DNA of 64,000 nucleotides from Citrobacter amalonaticus (lineage in GTDB: Bacteria > Pseudomonadota > Gammaproteobacteria > Enterobacterales > Enterobacteriaceae), in the NCBI GenBank assembly GCA_028994555.1, contig JARDVN010000001.1:1364001-1428000 (forward strand), written 5' to 3'. The position numbers and the translations under genes are program-made. The notes under the pieces were generated by a model, which saw only the letters and a program-made list of their open reading frames with translations, was not told the DNA's origin and searched no databases. This document shows positions 35,935 through 46,867 of this stretch, piece by piece; the first letter of the stretch is position 1, and each line of letters opens with the position of its first letter.

Positions 35935-38510
35935 TAGAACAGTTCGTGCGTCTCGCCATTATCAATAATGGTCGTTCCCACCTCATGCACCGCCTGCTGC
36001 GTTGGCTGCGTGCCTTCGATGAAATACTCTGCACGGCTGTTGCCGCCGTTCGCCAGTTGCCCGGTACTGCGGTCAATATTGACCGTGACAATACCCGGTG
36101 GCGGTGTCAGCGGCTCTTCAGGAACCCCTTCTAGCACCGCCTTCATGTAGGCATCCCATGCAGGCTGCGCACTCTTCGCGCCGCCTTCGTAGCCGGAGAT
36201 CTGATCTTTGATCGCGCCTGAAGCAGTGGTGCGCCCAAGGTCACGACGGTGATCGTCAAAGCCAATCCACACAGAGGTGACAACGCCTGGGCCATAGCCG
36301 GAGAACCAGGCATCTTTTGAGCTGTTGGTCGTCCCGGTTTTTCCGCCGATATCGCGGCGGTTAAGGTCGCGACCTGCACGCCAACCGGTGCCCATCCAGC
36401 CGGGCTCACCGAAGATGTTACTGTTCAGTGCACTCTTAATCAGGAAGGCCAGCGGCGTGTTGATCACATGCGGTGCGTACTCTTGCGCCCCGGTCTGTGC
36501 CACTAACGCCTGATTTGCCTGTTCCAGTTTGGGCATTGGCACGGCGGCGTTTTGCTGCTCGCCAGAGATGGCGACATCTTCAACATTGCTGTTTTCCAGA
36601 ACGTTGGATTTTTGCGTATCGCCGTAAATCACCGGAATATCGCATTCCGGGCAGGCAATCTTCGGCCGGGCTTCGAAAATCACGCCGTTCTGGTCGGTTT
36701 CAATCTTGCTGATGAAGTACGGGTCGACCAGGAAGCCGCCGTTCGACATCACCGCATAACCGCGAGCGACCTGCAGTGGGGTAAAGGAAGCGGAGCCCAG
36801 CGCCAGAGATTCGGTATGCACAATGTTTTGCGCCGGGAAGCCGAAACGTTGCAAATATTCCGCCGCGTAGTCCACGCCCATTGCCCGCATGGCGCGTACC
36901 ATCACCACGTTTTTCGATTCACCCAGCCCCTGACGTAACCGGATCGGGCCTGCATAGGTCGGCGGTGAGTTTTTCGGACGCCAGTCGGAACCGGCACCGG
37001 CATCCCAGCGGGAGATTGGCACGTCGTTCAGCATACTCGCCAGCGTCAGACCTTTATCCATTGCGGCGGTGTAAAGGAACGGCTTAATGTTAGAACCGAC
37101 CTGACGCAGCGCCTGGGTGGCACGGTTGAACTTGCTCTGGTTAAAGTCAAAACCGCCGACCAGCGCCAGCACGGCTCCATTTTTCGGATTGATAGAGACC
37201 AGCGCGGAGTTCACATCCGGAACCTGCGCCAGCCACCAGGCTTCGCCCATCTTGCGCACCCAGATCTGCTGACCGGTCTGCACCGCGTCAGTCACTTTAC
37301 GCGGCGTTGGACCTTGCTGAGTATCTGAACGATAAGGACGCGCCCAGCGAATACCCTCCATGCGCAGAGAGACAGAAGTGCCATCTGCCAGGGTTGCCGT
37401 CGCTTCCTGCGGGTTTGCACTGGTTATCACTGCCGGTAACAGCGGCCCGTAAGTGGGCAGCGCTTTCAGCGTATCGGTGATTTTCTTACTGTCCCACGCG
37501 GTTTCGCCCACCTTCCACAGCACGTTAGCCGGGCCGCGATAGCCGTGGCGCATGTCGTAATCCAGCACGTTATTACGTACCGCCTGTTGCGCGGCCTGCT
37601 GCACCTTGCGGGTAATGGTGGTGTAAATGCGGTAACCGTCTTCATAGGCGTTTTCACCGTAACGGCTGTACATCTCCTGACGCACCATTTCTGACAGGTA
37701 CGGGGCGGAGAAAGCGATTTCCGGCGCATGATAGTTGGCGTCGATCGGCTCGTTACGCGCCTGATCGTACTGTGCCTGGGTGATATACCCTTCGCTCAGC
37801 ATACGTGACAGTACGACGTTGCGACGTGCGGTTGCGCGGTCCATCGAATAAAGCGGGTTAAAGGTAGACGGCGCTTTCGGCAAACCGGCAATGACCGCGA
37901 TCTCACCCAGATCCAACTGGTCGACGGATTTACCGAAATAGACCTGCGCCGCCGCCCCGACGCCATAAGCGCGGTAACCGAGGTAGATCTTGTTCAGATA
38001 GAGTTCGAGGATTTCATCTTTGCTTAGCAACTGTTCAATGCGGATGGCCAGGAACACTTCCTTAATCTTACGCATTAGCGTGCGTTCGGGACTGAGGAAG
38101 AAGTTTCTCGCGAGCTGCTGGGTGATGGTACTTGCACCCTGAGAGGCATGGCCGGAGAACAGCGCTACGCTTGCCGCACGGAAGATCCCCACCGGGTCAA
38201 CGCCGTGGTGTTCATAGAAACGACTGTCTTCTGTGGCGATAAAGGCTTTGACCATTTCCGGCGGGATCTGATTAAGCGTCACCGGAATACGACGTTTCTC
38301 ACCATATTGCGCAATGAGCTCGCCATCTGCGCTGTAGACCTGCATCGGGATCTGCAAACGCACATCTTTAAGCGTCGCGACGTCAGGTAACTGCGGCTCA
38401 ATATAGCGATAGAGGCCATAAATCGAGCCTGCTCCCAGCAGGATGCAACATACTGCAAGGATCAATAAATACTTTACGAACTTCACCGGAGATTTCCCAT
38501 TTAGTTTCAT
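35934..38510 (-). CDS. mrcA: Penicillin-binding protein 1A
   Basis: Intact, 858 aa (850-858 in relatives). Short cytoplasmic tail, a membrane anchor (YLLILAVCCILLGAGSIYGL), then the GT51 glycosyltransferase domain with EDSRFYEHHGVDP and ASTITQQLARNFFL. The transpeptidase has SNIKPFLYTAAMD (SxxK), the SxN region and KTGTTNSSKDAW (KTG). It polymerises and cross-links peptidoglycan. Divergent from hofM, 96 bases apart. Confidence 0.97.
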   Translation of the reverse strand: MKLNGKSPVKFVKYLLILAVCCILLGAGSIYGLYRYIEPQLPDVATLKDVRLQIPMQVYSADGELIAQYGEKRRIPVTLNQIPPEMVKAFIATEDSRFYEHHGVDPVGIFRAASVALFSGHASQGASTITQQLARNFFLSPERTLMRKIKEVFLAIRIEQLLSKDEILELYLNKIYLGYRAYGVGAAAQVYFGKSVDQLDLGEIAVIAGLPKAPSTFNPLYSMDRATARRNVVLSRMLSEGYITQAQYDQARNEPIDANYHAPEIAFSAPYLSEMVRQEMYSRYGENAYEDGYRIYTTITRKVQQAAQQAVRNNVLDYDMRHGYRGPANVLWKVGETAWDSKKITDTLKALPTYGPLLPAVITSANPQEATATLADGTSVSLRMEGIRWARPYRSDTQQGPTPRKVTDAVQTGQQIWVRKMGEAWWLAQVPDVNSALVSINPKNGAVLALVGGFDFNQSKFNRATQALRQVGSNIKPFLYTAAMDKGLTLASMLNDVPISRWDAGAGSDWRPKNSPPTYAGPIRLRQGLGESKNVVMVRAMRAMGVDYAAEYLQRFGFPAQNIVHTESLALGSASFTPLQVARGYAVMSNGGFLVDPYFISKIETDQNGVIFEARPKIACPECDIPVIYGDTQKSNVLENSNVEDVAISGEQQNAAVPMPKLEQANQALVAQTGAQEYAPHVINTPLAFLIKSALNSNIFGEPGWMGTGWRAGRDLNRRDIGGKTGTTNSSKDAWFSGYGPGVVTSVWIGFDDHRRDLGRTTASGAIKDQISGYEGGAKSAQPAWDAYMKAVLEGVPEEPLTPPPGIVTVNIDRSTGQLANGGNSRAEYFIEGTQPTQQAVHEVGTTIIDNGETHELF

Positions 38511-38606
38511 TTGGGCAGTTTATAAACAACCGCGCGGTAGTATAAAGGCAAGCCAGACGCATTGATATACCCGCGAGAGCGACGGGTGATAAGGAGATCA
38601 TCAGCA

Positions 38607-39387
38607 ATGGCTTTCAGATTCTGGCAAGTCGGTCTGCACATTCAGCCACATGAAGCCCTGGCAGTTGCCGTCGTTCGCGGCGCGTCAGGTTGGTATCTAC
38701 AGCGCTGGTGGCGTCTGCCGCTGGCGCAAGACACCATCAGCGACGGATATATTCACAACACCGGGAAGCTTGTGGCAGTGTTACAACCGTGGAGTCGCGA
38801 ACTGCCGCAGCGCCACCATATTCACCTCTCTTTTCCGGCGAGCCGGACGCGGCAAAAGCGCTTTCCCCGCCCGTCAATGTCACTTCGCGAGCACGAACAA
38901 ACGGCCTGGCTGACAGGAGCGATGGCGCGTGAACTGGACATGGAATCGGCTGCACTGCGTTTTGATTATCGTGAAGATGCGCTCGCCCCGGCCTATACGG
39001 TTACCGCCGCCCAGGACAAAGAGATTTCAGAGCTGCTGACGCTGGCGAAAACACTCGGCGTGAACGTCACGGCGATCACGCCGGATGCCTGCGCATTGCA
39101 GCGTCTGCTGCCTTTTCTTTCCCCGGAACAGACCTGCCTGGCGTGGTGCGATGACACGCAGTGGTTGTGGGCGACGCGTAACGACTGGGGCCGAAAATCG
39201 CTGGCAGAGGTAACTCATCTTCATCACCTGGCTGCTGCGCTTTCCCTCAGGACCGAAGAGGTGGCGCTCTGCACAAAAGAAGGTTTTGATCCCTGGCAGG
39301 CGGTTGCTATCCGTCAACCCCCCATCCCCATGGAGGGACATACGTTCGCCGTTGCACTGGGGCTGGCGCTGGGGGGGAATGCACTGA
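38607..39387 (+). CDS. hofM: HofM, PilM-like DNA-uptake/pilus assembly protein (homopolymer frameshift)
   Basis: Corrected to 259 aa as in E. coli HofM, starting MAFRFWQVGLHIQPHEALAV after an AAGGAG site. An extra G in G7 at 39371-39377 removes the stop and makes the sequence appear fused to hofN. With six G it ends LALGGMH and TGA, overlapping the hofN ATG (TGATG). It is a PilM-like actin-fold protein of type IV pilus assembly. First gene of hofMNOPQ. Confidence 0.9.
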
Positions 39388-39926
39388 TGCAATCCCCTGT
39401 CAATTTTTTGCCCTGGCGGCAACAGCGACGTAACGCGTGTGTGCGTTATTGGAGTGGGTTGTTCAGCGCATCCGCGATGATCGCGGTGGTGTCAATGCTG
39501 AGCGTATACGCTGCCCACCGTATTGATGGGCGGGTGGATGTGGTTTTACTGCAGGCGGAGCAGCAACTCGCCGCGACACTGGCGACAGCCAGGCCGCGCC
39601 TGGAGTCGCGTCAACGTCAGGCGCAGCAAACCATGCAACAAAACCAATTGTGGGAGCAGACCCGTCGCTGGCAGCCTGCGCTGGAAAGCCTTGCGGAGAG
39701 CTTACCCGCGCAGGCCTGGCTGACCAGCATGGACTACCAGCAGAATACGTTAGGGCTTAGTGGAAAAACGCTCACCTTTTCTGGGCTTCGCGCGCTGGAA
39801 GCTGCCTTGCGTGACTCTCCGGTGTTTGAAATAAACCACACTGGCACCACCCAGAGGGATGCGCAGGGATACTGGCAGTTTCAGTATCAGCTGAAATGGA
39901 GAGAAGCGCATGACCGTCCTCTTTGA
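39387..39926 (+). CDS. hofN: HofN, PilN-like DNA-uptake/pilus assembly protein
   Basis: 179 aa, identical in length to E. coli HofN, with the family start MQSPVNFLPWRQQRRNACVR. A single N-terminal membrane helix (GLFSASAMIAVVSMLSVYAA) is followed by a coiled-coil-prone Gln-rich stretch. The start is set by the TGATG overlap with hofM once the G7 run is corrected. The 3' end overlaps hofO. Confidence 0.9.
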   Translation: MQSPVNFLPWRQQRRNACVRYWSGLFSASAMIAVVSMLSVYAAHRIDGRVDVVLLQAEQQLAATLATARPRLESRQRQAQQTMQQNQLWEQTRRWQPALESLAESLPAQAWLTSMDYQQNTLGLSGKTLTFSGLRALEAALRDSPVFEINHTGTTQRDAQGYWQFQYQLKWREAHDRPL

Positions 39927-40369
39927 CGCCTGGTGTGCCTTCTCGCCGCGTACCCGCGTTCTCTGTTGGGGATGTTGGTTGGTTGTGCTGAGTACGCTCG
40001 CAACCTGTTTTTTGCTCTTCCCGGGAAGGGGGGAGCGATGAGGCGCTTAATCAGCAACGCGCGGCGAACCGCCAGCTCAGGCCAACGTTATATCGCCTCT
40101 CCGGCGCACTGACAGAGCCGCAGCTCTCACCGGTATCGCAAACGCCACCGTTTTCTCCCCTCTCGCTTCAGGAGCCTGATGTGCAGTTACTGCACTGGCA
40201 GCCGTCAGTGCAGGGCGGCGAACTCGCGGTAAAGGCGCCGTGGGAGGCAATGGTGTCGTTATTCGGATATCTGGCGACGCGAGGCATGGCCGTGAGTGGA
40301 TTCTCGCTGAAGATGGAAAACAACGAACAGGTATTGACGCTTACTCTGGAGTCCTTCCATGAAGGGTAG
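39910..40369 (+). CDS. hofO: HofO, PilO-like DNA-uptake/pilus assembly protein (homopolymer frameshift)
   Basis: Corrected to 152 aa (E. coli 146). It begins MTVLFDAWCAFSPRTRVLCW with one N-terminal membrane helix. The frame breaks at G6 40028-40033; five G gives PGRGSDEALNQQRAANRQL and continues to the intact 3' part (LLHWQPSVQGGELAVK). A ferredoxin-like PilO domain is expected in the C-terminal half. Overlaps hofN by 17 bases and hofP by 11. Confidence 0.85.
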
Positions 40370-40763
40370 GAACGCAGTACTGGTGATCCTTTCCTTGTTG
40401 ATGCTGACCGGCATGCGCGATCCGTTTCGCCCGCCGGACGATCGCTGTCATGGCGCAGAGCTGACCCAATGGAAGTACCAGGGGATGGTGAGCAGAGGGG
40501 AACGAAACATCGGGCTGCTGCAGGACGGGCAGCATCACTGGCGGCGTGTCGAGCAACATGAGGTTCTGGATAACGGCTGGACTATTGTGCAACTCACTGC
40601 CCTGATGCTAACCGTGAGGACAGGAAAAGAGTGTGACCCGCCCCAGTGGCACTGGCAAAGACAAGGAGATGTGAATGAAGCAATGGATACTGGTGATGAT
40701 AATCGCCGTTCTGCTACCGGTTCAGGCCGGAAAAAACCAGAACGTGACGCTGGTGGTGGATGA
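40359..40763 (+). CDS. hofP: HofP, DNA-uptake/pilus-associated protein
   Basis: 134 aa, the E. coli HofP length. A signal-peptide-like start (MKGRNAVLVILSLLMLTGMR) is followed by DPFRPPDD and a small periplasmic domain (QYQGMVSRGER-type segment reading KYQGMVSRGERNIGLLQD). This resembles a PilP-like role linking inner-membrane proteins to the secretin. Its last about 90 bases overlap hofQ, as in E. coli, so this overlap is natural rather than an error. Confidence 0.88.
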   Translation: MKGRNAVLVILSLLMLTGMRDPFRPPDDRCHGAELTQWKYQGMVSRGERNIGLLQDGQHHWRRVEQHEVLDNGWTIVQLTALMLTVRTGKECDPPQWHWQRQGDVNEAMDTGDDNRRSATGSGRKKPERDAGGG

Positions 40764-41913
40764 CGTCCCCGTCACGCAGGTGCTTCAGGCGCTGGCTGAA
40801 CAGGAACGAAAAAATCTGGTGGTGTCACCAGACGTCAGCGGCGTGGTATCGCTACATCTGACGGATGTTCCCTGGAAACAGACGCTCCAGACGGTGGCGA
40901 AGAGCGCCGGACTGATATTACGTCAGGAAGGGTCGATTTTGCATGTGCATTCTGAGAGCTGGCAGAGCGAAGAGACGGCGCGCCAGGAGGCAGAGGTTGC
41001 AAGACGGCAGGCGAACTTACCACTGGAGAATCGGCATATTGCTCTGCATTACGCCGATGCTACGGAACTGGCGAATGCAGGAGGCAAACTGCTTAGCGCG
41101 AAAGGCAGTCTCACGGTGGATAAGCGCACCAATCGACTACTGGTCAGGGATAACCCGCCGACGCTGGCGCTCGTGGAACAGTGGGTGACGCAAATGGATC
41201 TTCCGATAGAACAGGTCGAACTGGCGGCGCATATCGTTACCATTAATAAAAAAAGTCTACGTGAGCTGGGGGTGAAATGGACGCTGGCAGAGGCTGAGAA
41301 GACCGGGGCTGTGGGGCAAGTAACGACAATTGCCAGCGATCTTTCAGTCGCAAATGCGACCACTCGCGTCGGGTTTAATATTGGTCGTATTAATGGCCGA
41401 TTGCTGGATCTGGAGTTGTCTGCGCTGGAACAACAGCAGCAGCTCGATATTATCGCCAGTCCGCGTCTGTTGGCTTCTCACCTGCAGCCTGCCAGTATCA
41501 AACAGGGCAGCGAGATCCCCTATCAGGTTTCCAGCGGTGAAAGCGGTGCGACGTCGGTTGAATTTAAAGAAGCCGTGCTGGGGATGGAGGTCACCCCGAC
41601 GGTATTACCGAAGGGGCGGATCCGCCTGAAGCTGCGCATCAGCCAGAACATGCCGGGACAGATGCTGCAACAGGCAGACGGCGAGGTGCTGGCTATCGAT
41701 AAGCAAGAAATTGAAACGCAGGTTGAAGTGAAAAGTGGAGAGACGCTGGCGCTGGGCGGTATTTTTTCAAACAAGAACAAATCCGGTAAAGACAGTATTC
41801 CGCTGTTAGGCGATATCCCCTGGTTTGGACAACTCTTTCGCCATGATGGGAAAGAAAACGATCGCCGCGAGCTGGTGGTATTTATTACGCCCAGATTGGT
41901 CTCGACAGAATGA
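40675..41913 (+). CDS. hofQ: HofQ, outer-membrane secretin for DNA uptake
   Basis: Intact, 412 aa as in E. coli. Signal peptide MKQWILVMIIAVLLPVQAG, then secretin N domains (DVPVTQVLQALAEQERKNLV), and the C-terminal secretin gate (GGIFSNKNKSGKDSIPLLGD, then IPWFGQLFRHDG and ELVVFITPRLV). It forms the outer-membrane channel of a PilQ/HofQ system used in taking up DNA as a nutrient. Confidence 0.95.
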   Translation: MKQWILVMIIAVLLPVQAGKNQNVTLVVDDVPVTQVLQALAEQERKNLVVSPDVSGVVSLHLTDVPWKQTLQTVAKSAGLILRQEGSILHVHSESWQSEETARQEAEVARRQANLPLENRHIALHYADATELANAGGKLLSAKGSLTVDKRTNRLLVRDNPPTLALVEQWVTQMDLPIEQVELAAHIVTINKKSLRELGVKWTLAEAEKTGAVGQVTTIASDLSVANATTRVGFNIGRINGRLLDLELSALEQQQQLDIIASPRLLASHLQPASIKQGSEIPYQVSSGESGATSVEFKEAVLGMEVTPTVLPKGRIRLKLRISQNMPGQMLQQADGEVLAIDKQEIETQVEVKSGETLALGGIFSNKNKSGKDSIPLLGDIPWFGQLFRHDGKENDRRELVVFITPRLVSTE

Positions 41914-42221
41914 TTTATGCATGAAACACCGTTGTTTTTGCACTTAACTCGTTTCAGGGATTTGACGTACGCAGCTATTTAGCATACAAGGAGTACCGAT
42001 TTGAGAGTCGGTACTTCTCATCGCCGTCCGGCAACGCCGACTCGGGTTTTGCCTACAATCTGGTTTGATGATTTATTCAGTTGCCAAACCCGCTTGAGTA
42101 TTGAGATAATTTTCAGTCTGACTCTCGCAATATCTTATGAGGTTTCAGTTCATGTCCTGCTACGCTCAGTGTCTGCGACGCGGGTTTATCATTAACGAAT
42201 AGTCTTAGTAGTACCGAAAAA
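41914..42221 (+). promoter_or_regulatory. aroK leader and promoter region
   Basis: 308 bases between hofQ and aroK. No credible gene; a 64-codon frame at 42001-42195 is not conserved-looking. aroKB of E. coli is driven by promoters here, and the AT-rich stretch TTGAGTATTGAGATAATTTT may contain promoter elements. Confidence 0.5.
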
Positions 42222-42744
42222 ATGGCAGAGAAACGCAATATCTTTCTGGTTGGGCCTATGGGTGCCGGAAAAAGCACTATTGGGCGCCAGTTAGCTCAAC
42301 AACTCAATATGGAATTTTACGATTCTGATCAAGAGATTGAGAAACGAACCGGAGCTGATGTGGGCTGGGTCTTCGACGTAGAAGGTGAAGACGGCTTCCG
42401 CGATCGTGAAGAGAAAGTCATCAACGAATTGACGGAAAAACAGGGTATTGTGCTGGCTACCGGTGGTGGCTCTGTAAAATCGCGTGAAACCCGCAATCGT
42501 CTTTCCGCGCGTGGCGTCGTGGTCTATCTCGAAACGACCATCGAAAAACAACTTGCGCGTACGCAGCGCGATAAAAAAACGTCCGCTGTTGCAGGTAGAA
42601 GCGCCGCCTCGTGAAGTTCTGGAAGCGTTGGCCGACGAACGCAATCCTCTGTATGAAGAGATTGCCGACGTAACCATTCGTACCGATGATCAGAGCGCCA
42701 AAGTCGTTGCAAACCAGATTATCCATATGCTGGAAAGCAACTGA
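42222..42744 (+). CDS. aroK: Shikimate kinase I (homopolymer frameshift)
   Basis: Corrected to 173 aa as in E. coli. P-loop [15 protein letters not shown] at residues 11-18; shikimate-binding [17 protein letters not shown] and LATGGGSV; the lid Arg region TQRDKKRPLL. An extra A in A7 at 42573-42579 breaks the lid; six A restores [14 protein letters not shown]. It phosphorylates shikimate in the pathway to aromatic amino acids. First gene of aroKB-damX-dam-rpe-gph-trpS. Confidence 0.96.
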
Positions 42745-42802
42745 TTCTGGCTTAATACACACTCGGTAAGCGGGTATAAGTCATTAAGGTGGATGTCGCG
42801 TC

Positions 42803-43892
42803 ATGGAGAGGATTACCGTCACTCTCGGGGAACGTAGTTACCCTATCACCATCGCGGCTGGTTTGTTTAACGAACCAGCTTCATTCTTACCGCTGAAATC
42901 GGGCGAACAGGTTATGTTGGTCACCAACGAAACCCTGGCTCCCCTTTATCTTGATAAGATTCGCAGCGTACTTGAACATGCGGGTGTGAACGTTGATAGC
43001 GTCATCCTGCCTGATGGCGAGCAGTATAAAAGCCTGACGGTGCTGGATACGGTATTCACCGCCTTGCTGCAAAAACCGCATGGTCGTGATACGACGCTGG
43101 TCGCGCTTGGCGGCGGCGTCATTGGCGACCTGACCGGTTTTGCCGCGGCCAGCTATCAGCGCGGTGTGCGCTTCATCCAGGTCCCGACGACGCTATTGTC
43201 GCAGGTTGACTCCTCCGTTGGCGGTAAAACCGCTGTAAACCATCCCCTTGGCAAAAACATGATCGGCGCGTTTTATCAGCCGGCCTCCGTAGTGATAGAT
43301 CTCGACTGTCTGAAAACACTGCCTGCCCGCGAACTGGCGTCCGGTCTGGCGGAAGTGATCAAGTACGGCATTATCCTTGATGGCGAATTCTTTAGCTGGC
43401 TGGAAGAGAATCTGGATGCGTTACTGCGTCTGGACGGACCGGCAATGTCCTGGTGTATTCGTCGTTGTTGTGAGCTGAAAGCCGAAGTTGTTGCCGCAGA
43501 CGAGCGCGAAACCGGCTTACGTGCTTTACTGAATCTTGGGCATACGTACGGTCATGCCATTGAAGCTGAAATGGGTTATGGCAATTGGTTACATGGTGAA
43601 GCGGTCGCAGCGGGTATGGTAATGGCGGCACGCACGTCGGAACGTCTGGGGCAGTTCGCGCCAGAAGAGACGCAGCGCATCATCACATTACTCAAACGTG
43701 CCGGCTTGCCGGTTCACGGACCGCGCGAGATGTCAGCACAGGCTTACCTGCCGCACATGTTGCGTGATAAAAAAGTGTTGGCGGGGGGAAATGCGCTTAG
43801 TCCTTCCGCTGGCAATAGGGAAAAGTGAAGTCCGCGGCGGAGTGTCGCATGAGGTAGTTCTTAACGCGATTGCTGATTGCCAGCAGGCGTAA
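42803..43892 (+). CDS. aroB: 3-dehydroquinate synthase (homopolymer frameshift)
   Basis: Corrected to 362 aa as in E. coli. NAD-binding [34 protein letters not shown], metal ligands in [23 protein letters not shown] and [12 protein letters not shown]. An extra G in G6 at 43783-43788 shifts the last 35 residues; five G gives [20 protein letters not shown]. It closes DAHP into the cyclohexane ring. Confidence 0.96.
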
Positions 43893-43989
43893 CAACAAGA
43901 AAGGTCGGACTGATACGGCTCACGTATCGGCCATTTAGATTCAGGTTAGTTGCAACGTCGTAAGCATTAGCCTTTGAGTGGGGTGTTAA

Positions 43990-45265
43990 ATGGATGAATT
44001 CAAACCAGAAGACGAGCTGAAACCCGATCCCAGCGATCGTCGTACTGGTCGTTCTCGTCAATCTTCAGAACGCGGTGAACCGCAGATCAACTTTGATGAT
44101 GTTGATCTGGACGCTGACGATCGTCGTCCTGCGCGCGGGCGTAAAGAACGCCTTGATGAGCAAGAGAGGGAAGAAGATTACGAATCCGATGATGAAGAGT
44201 TCGTGGATGAAGAACGCGTAGAGCGTCGTCCGCGTAAGCGTAAAAAAAGCCGCCGCTAAACCCGCTTCCCGTCAGTACATGATGATGGGGGTAGGCGTTT
44301 TGGTTCTGCTGCTGCTGATCATCGGTATTGGCTCCGCGCTGAAAGCGCCTTCCACCCCGTCTTCAAGTGAACAAACGGCGTCTGGCGAAAAGAATATCGA
44401 TCTCACCGGCGATGCCGCTGACCAGGCAAACGGCGCCCAACCGGCACCAGGAAGCACTTCCGCTGAACAGACCGCGGGCAACACGCAGCAAGATGTTTCT
44501 CTGCCGCCAATCTCCTCCACGCCGACGCAGGGTCAAACGCCTGCGACCGCAGAAGGCCAGCAGCGCGTTGAAGTACAGGGCGATCTGAATAACGCGCTGA
44601 CGCAACCGCAAGGTCAGGAACAGCTAAATAATGTGGCGGTAAACTCTACGCTGCCGACTGAACCGGCAACTGTTGCGCCCGTTCGTAATGGTACTGCGTC
44701 AAGCCAGACAGCGACGGCGCCCGCCGCCAGCGCCCAGCGCCCTGAACGTAAACAGGCTGTGATTGAGCCGAAGAAACCGCAGACGACTGCGAAAGCGACG
44801 CCTGCGGAACCGAAGCAGACGGCTCAGCCTAAACGGACTGAACCGGCAGCACCTGCTGCCACCGCGGCACCGAAAGCGACCGCCAGCGCTGCACCATCAC
44901 AGAAAACAGCGCCGGCGCAAACGGCAGCACCTGCTCAAACTGCGCCAGCGGCAAGTAGCGCAGCGGGAGGAAAAAGCGCCGGTAACGTCGGATCGCTGAA
45001 GTCCGCACCGTCCAGTCATTACACCCTGCAGCTCAGCAGTTCTTCTAACTACGACAACCTGAACGGTTGGGCGAAGAAAGAGAATCTGAAAAACTATGTG
45101 GTGTATCAGACGACGCGTAACGGTCAACCGTGGTATGTTCTGGTGTCCGGCGTGTATGCCTCGAAAGAAGATGCGAAACGCGCGGTTTCCACGTTGCCAG
45201 CCGATGTGCAGGCAAAAAATCCGTGGGCCAAACCGTTGCATCAGGTACAGGCCGATCTGAAATAA
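43990..45265 (+). CDS. damX: Cell division protein DamX (homopolymer frameshift)
   Basis: Corrected to 424 aa (E. coli 428). Acidic/basic cytoplasmic N-terminus ([16 protein letters not shown]), one membrane helix ([18 protein letters not shown]), a long Ala/Pro/Thr/Gln-rich linker and a C-terminal SPOR domain ([17 protein letters not shown] through QVQADLK) that binds denuded septal glycan. An extra A in A7 at 44242-44248, just before the membrane helix, splits it; six A gives [16 protein letters not shown]. Confidence 0.93.
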
Positions 45266-45331
45266 TGTTAAAGCGCAGGATGCTGTCGGAGCTTTCTCCA
45301 CAGCCGGAGAAGGTGTAATTAGTTAGTCAGC

Positions 45332-46170
45332 ATGAAAAAAAATCGCGCTTTTCTGAAGTGGGCAGGGGGAAAATATCCCCTGCTTGACGACATCAAACGG
45401 CATTTACCGCAGGGTGAATGCCTGGTCGAACCCTTTGTGGGTGCAGGGTCGGTGTTTCTTAACACCGACTTTTCTCGTTATATTCTTGCCGATATCAACA
45501 GCGACCTCATCAGTCTCTATAAGATCGTAAAGAGCCGTACCGACGAGTACGTGCAGGCTTCTCGGGAGTTATTTAACCCGCAGACCAATCAGGCCGAGGC
45601 TTACTATCAATTCCGTGAAGAGTTCAACGCCAGCCAGGATCCTTTCCGTCGTGCGGTCCTGTTCCTGTATCTGAACCGATATGGTTACAACGGTCTGTGC
45701 CGGTATAATCTGCGTGGCGAATTTAACGTGCCGTTTGGTCGTTATAAAAAAGCCTTACTTCCCGGAAGCTGAGTTGTATCACTTTGCGGAAAAAGCGCAG
45801 AATGCGGAATTCCATTGCCTCTCATATGATGAGTGCATGGAGCAAGCGGATGCGAACTCGGTTGTCTATTGCGATCCGCCTTACGCCCCGCTGTCAGCAA
45901 CGGCGAATTTCACCGCGTATCATACCAACAGCTTCAGCCCGAAAGAGCAGGCCCATCTGGCTAAAATGGCCGAAAAGCTGGTCAGTAAGCAGATCCCGGT
46001 GTTAATTTCGAACCATGACACGCCGGATACCCGCGAATGGTACAAAGCGGCGGAACATTTTCAGGTCAAAGTGCGGCGCAGTATAAGCAGCAACGGCGGC
46101 ACACGTAAAAAAGGTGGACGAACTGCTGGCTCTGTACAAACCAGGAGTCGTTTCGCCCGCGAATAAATAA
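45332..46170 (+). CDS. dam: DNA adenine methyltransferase Dam (two homopolymer frameshifts)
   Basis: Corrected to 278 aa as in E. coli. AdoMet-binding FLKWAGGKYPLLDDI and VEPFVGAGSVFLNTDF, catalytic DPPY in VVYCDPPYAPLSATANF, C-terminal SNGGTRKKVDELLALYKPG. Extra A in A6 at 45746-45751 (GRYKKPYFPEAEL restored) and A6 at 46107-46112. It methylates A in GATC and guides mismatch repair, SeqA and DnaA timing. Confidence 0.95.
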
Positions 46171-46187
46171 TTCTCAAGGAGAAGCGG

Positions 46188-46867
46188 ATGAAACAGTATT
46201 TGATTGCCCCCCTCAATCCTGTCGGCTGATTTTGCTCGCCTGGGTGAGGACACCGCGAAAGCACTGGCTGCCGGTGGTGACGTCGTGCATTTTGACGTCA
46301 TGGACAACCACTATGTACCGAATCTGACCATGGGTCCGATGGTACTGAAATCCCTGCGTAAATATGGCATTACAGCTCCCATCGATGTGCATCTGATGGT
46401 GAAACCGGTCGATCGAATCATCCCGGATTTCGCCGCCGCGGGCGCCAGCATCATTACCTTTCACCCGGAAGCCTCCGAACACGTTGACCGATCGCTGCAA
46501 CTGATTAAAGAGCACGGTTGTAAAGCGGGGCTGGTCTTCAATCCGGCGACGCCGCTGAGCTATCTGGACTACGTTATGGATAAGCTGGATGTGATCCTGT
46601 TGATGTCCGTAAACCCAGGCTTTGGTGGTCAGTCCTTTATTCCGCAAACGCTGGATAAACTTCGCGAAGTGCGTCGTCGTATTGACGAGTCGGGTTACGA
46701 CATTCGCCTCGAAGTGGATGGCGGCGTGAAGGCGAGCAACATTGCTGAAATCGCCGCCGCGGGGGGCTGACATGTTTGTCGCCGGTTCCGCCGTCTTCGA
46801 TCAGCCAGACTACAAGAAAGTCATTGATGACATGCGCAGCGAACTGGCAAAGGTAAGTCATGGATAA
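46188..46867 (+). CDS. rpe: Ribulose-phosphate 3-epimerase (two homopolymer frameshifts)
   Basis: Corrected to 225 aa as in E. coli, starting [23 protein letters not shown] barrel with metal ligands in [14 protein letters not shown] and [24 protein letters not shown], and the catalytic [12 protein letters not shown]. Extra bases in C6 at 46207-46212, seven codons in, and in G6 at 46761-46766 near the end; [17 protein letters not shown] is restored. It interconverts ribulose- and xylulose-5-phosphate. It overlaps gph by eight bases. Confidence 0.95.

Noticed and set aside
42001..42195. 64-codon frame in the aroK leader
   Set aside because: It lies in an intergenic promoter region and shows no protein-like features or ribosome binding site.
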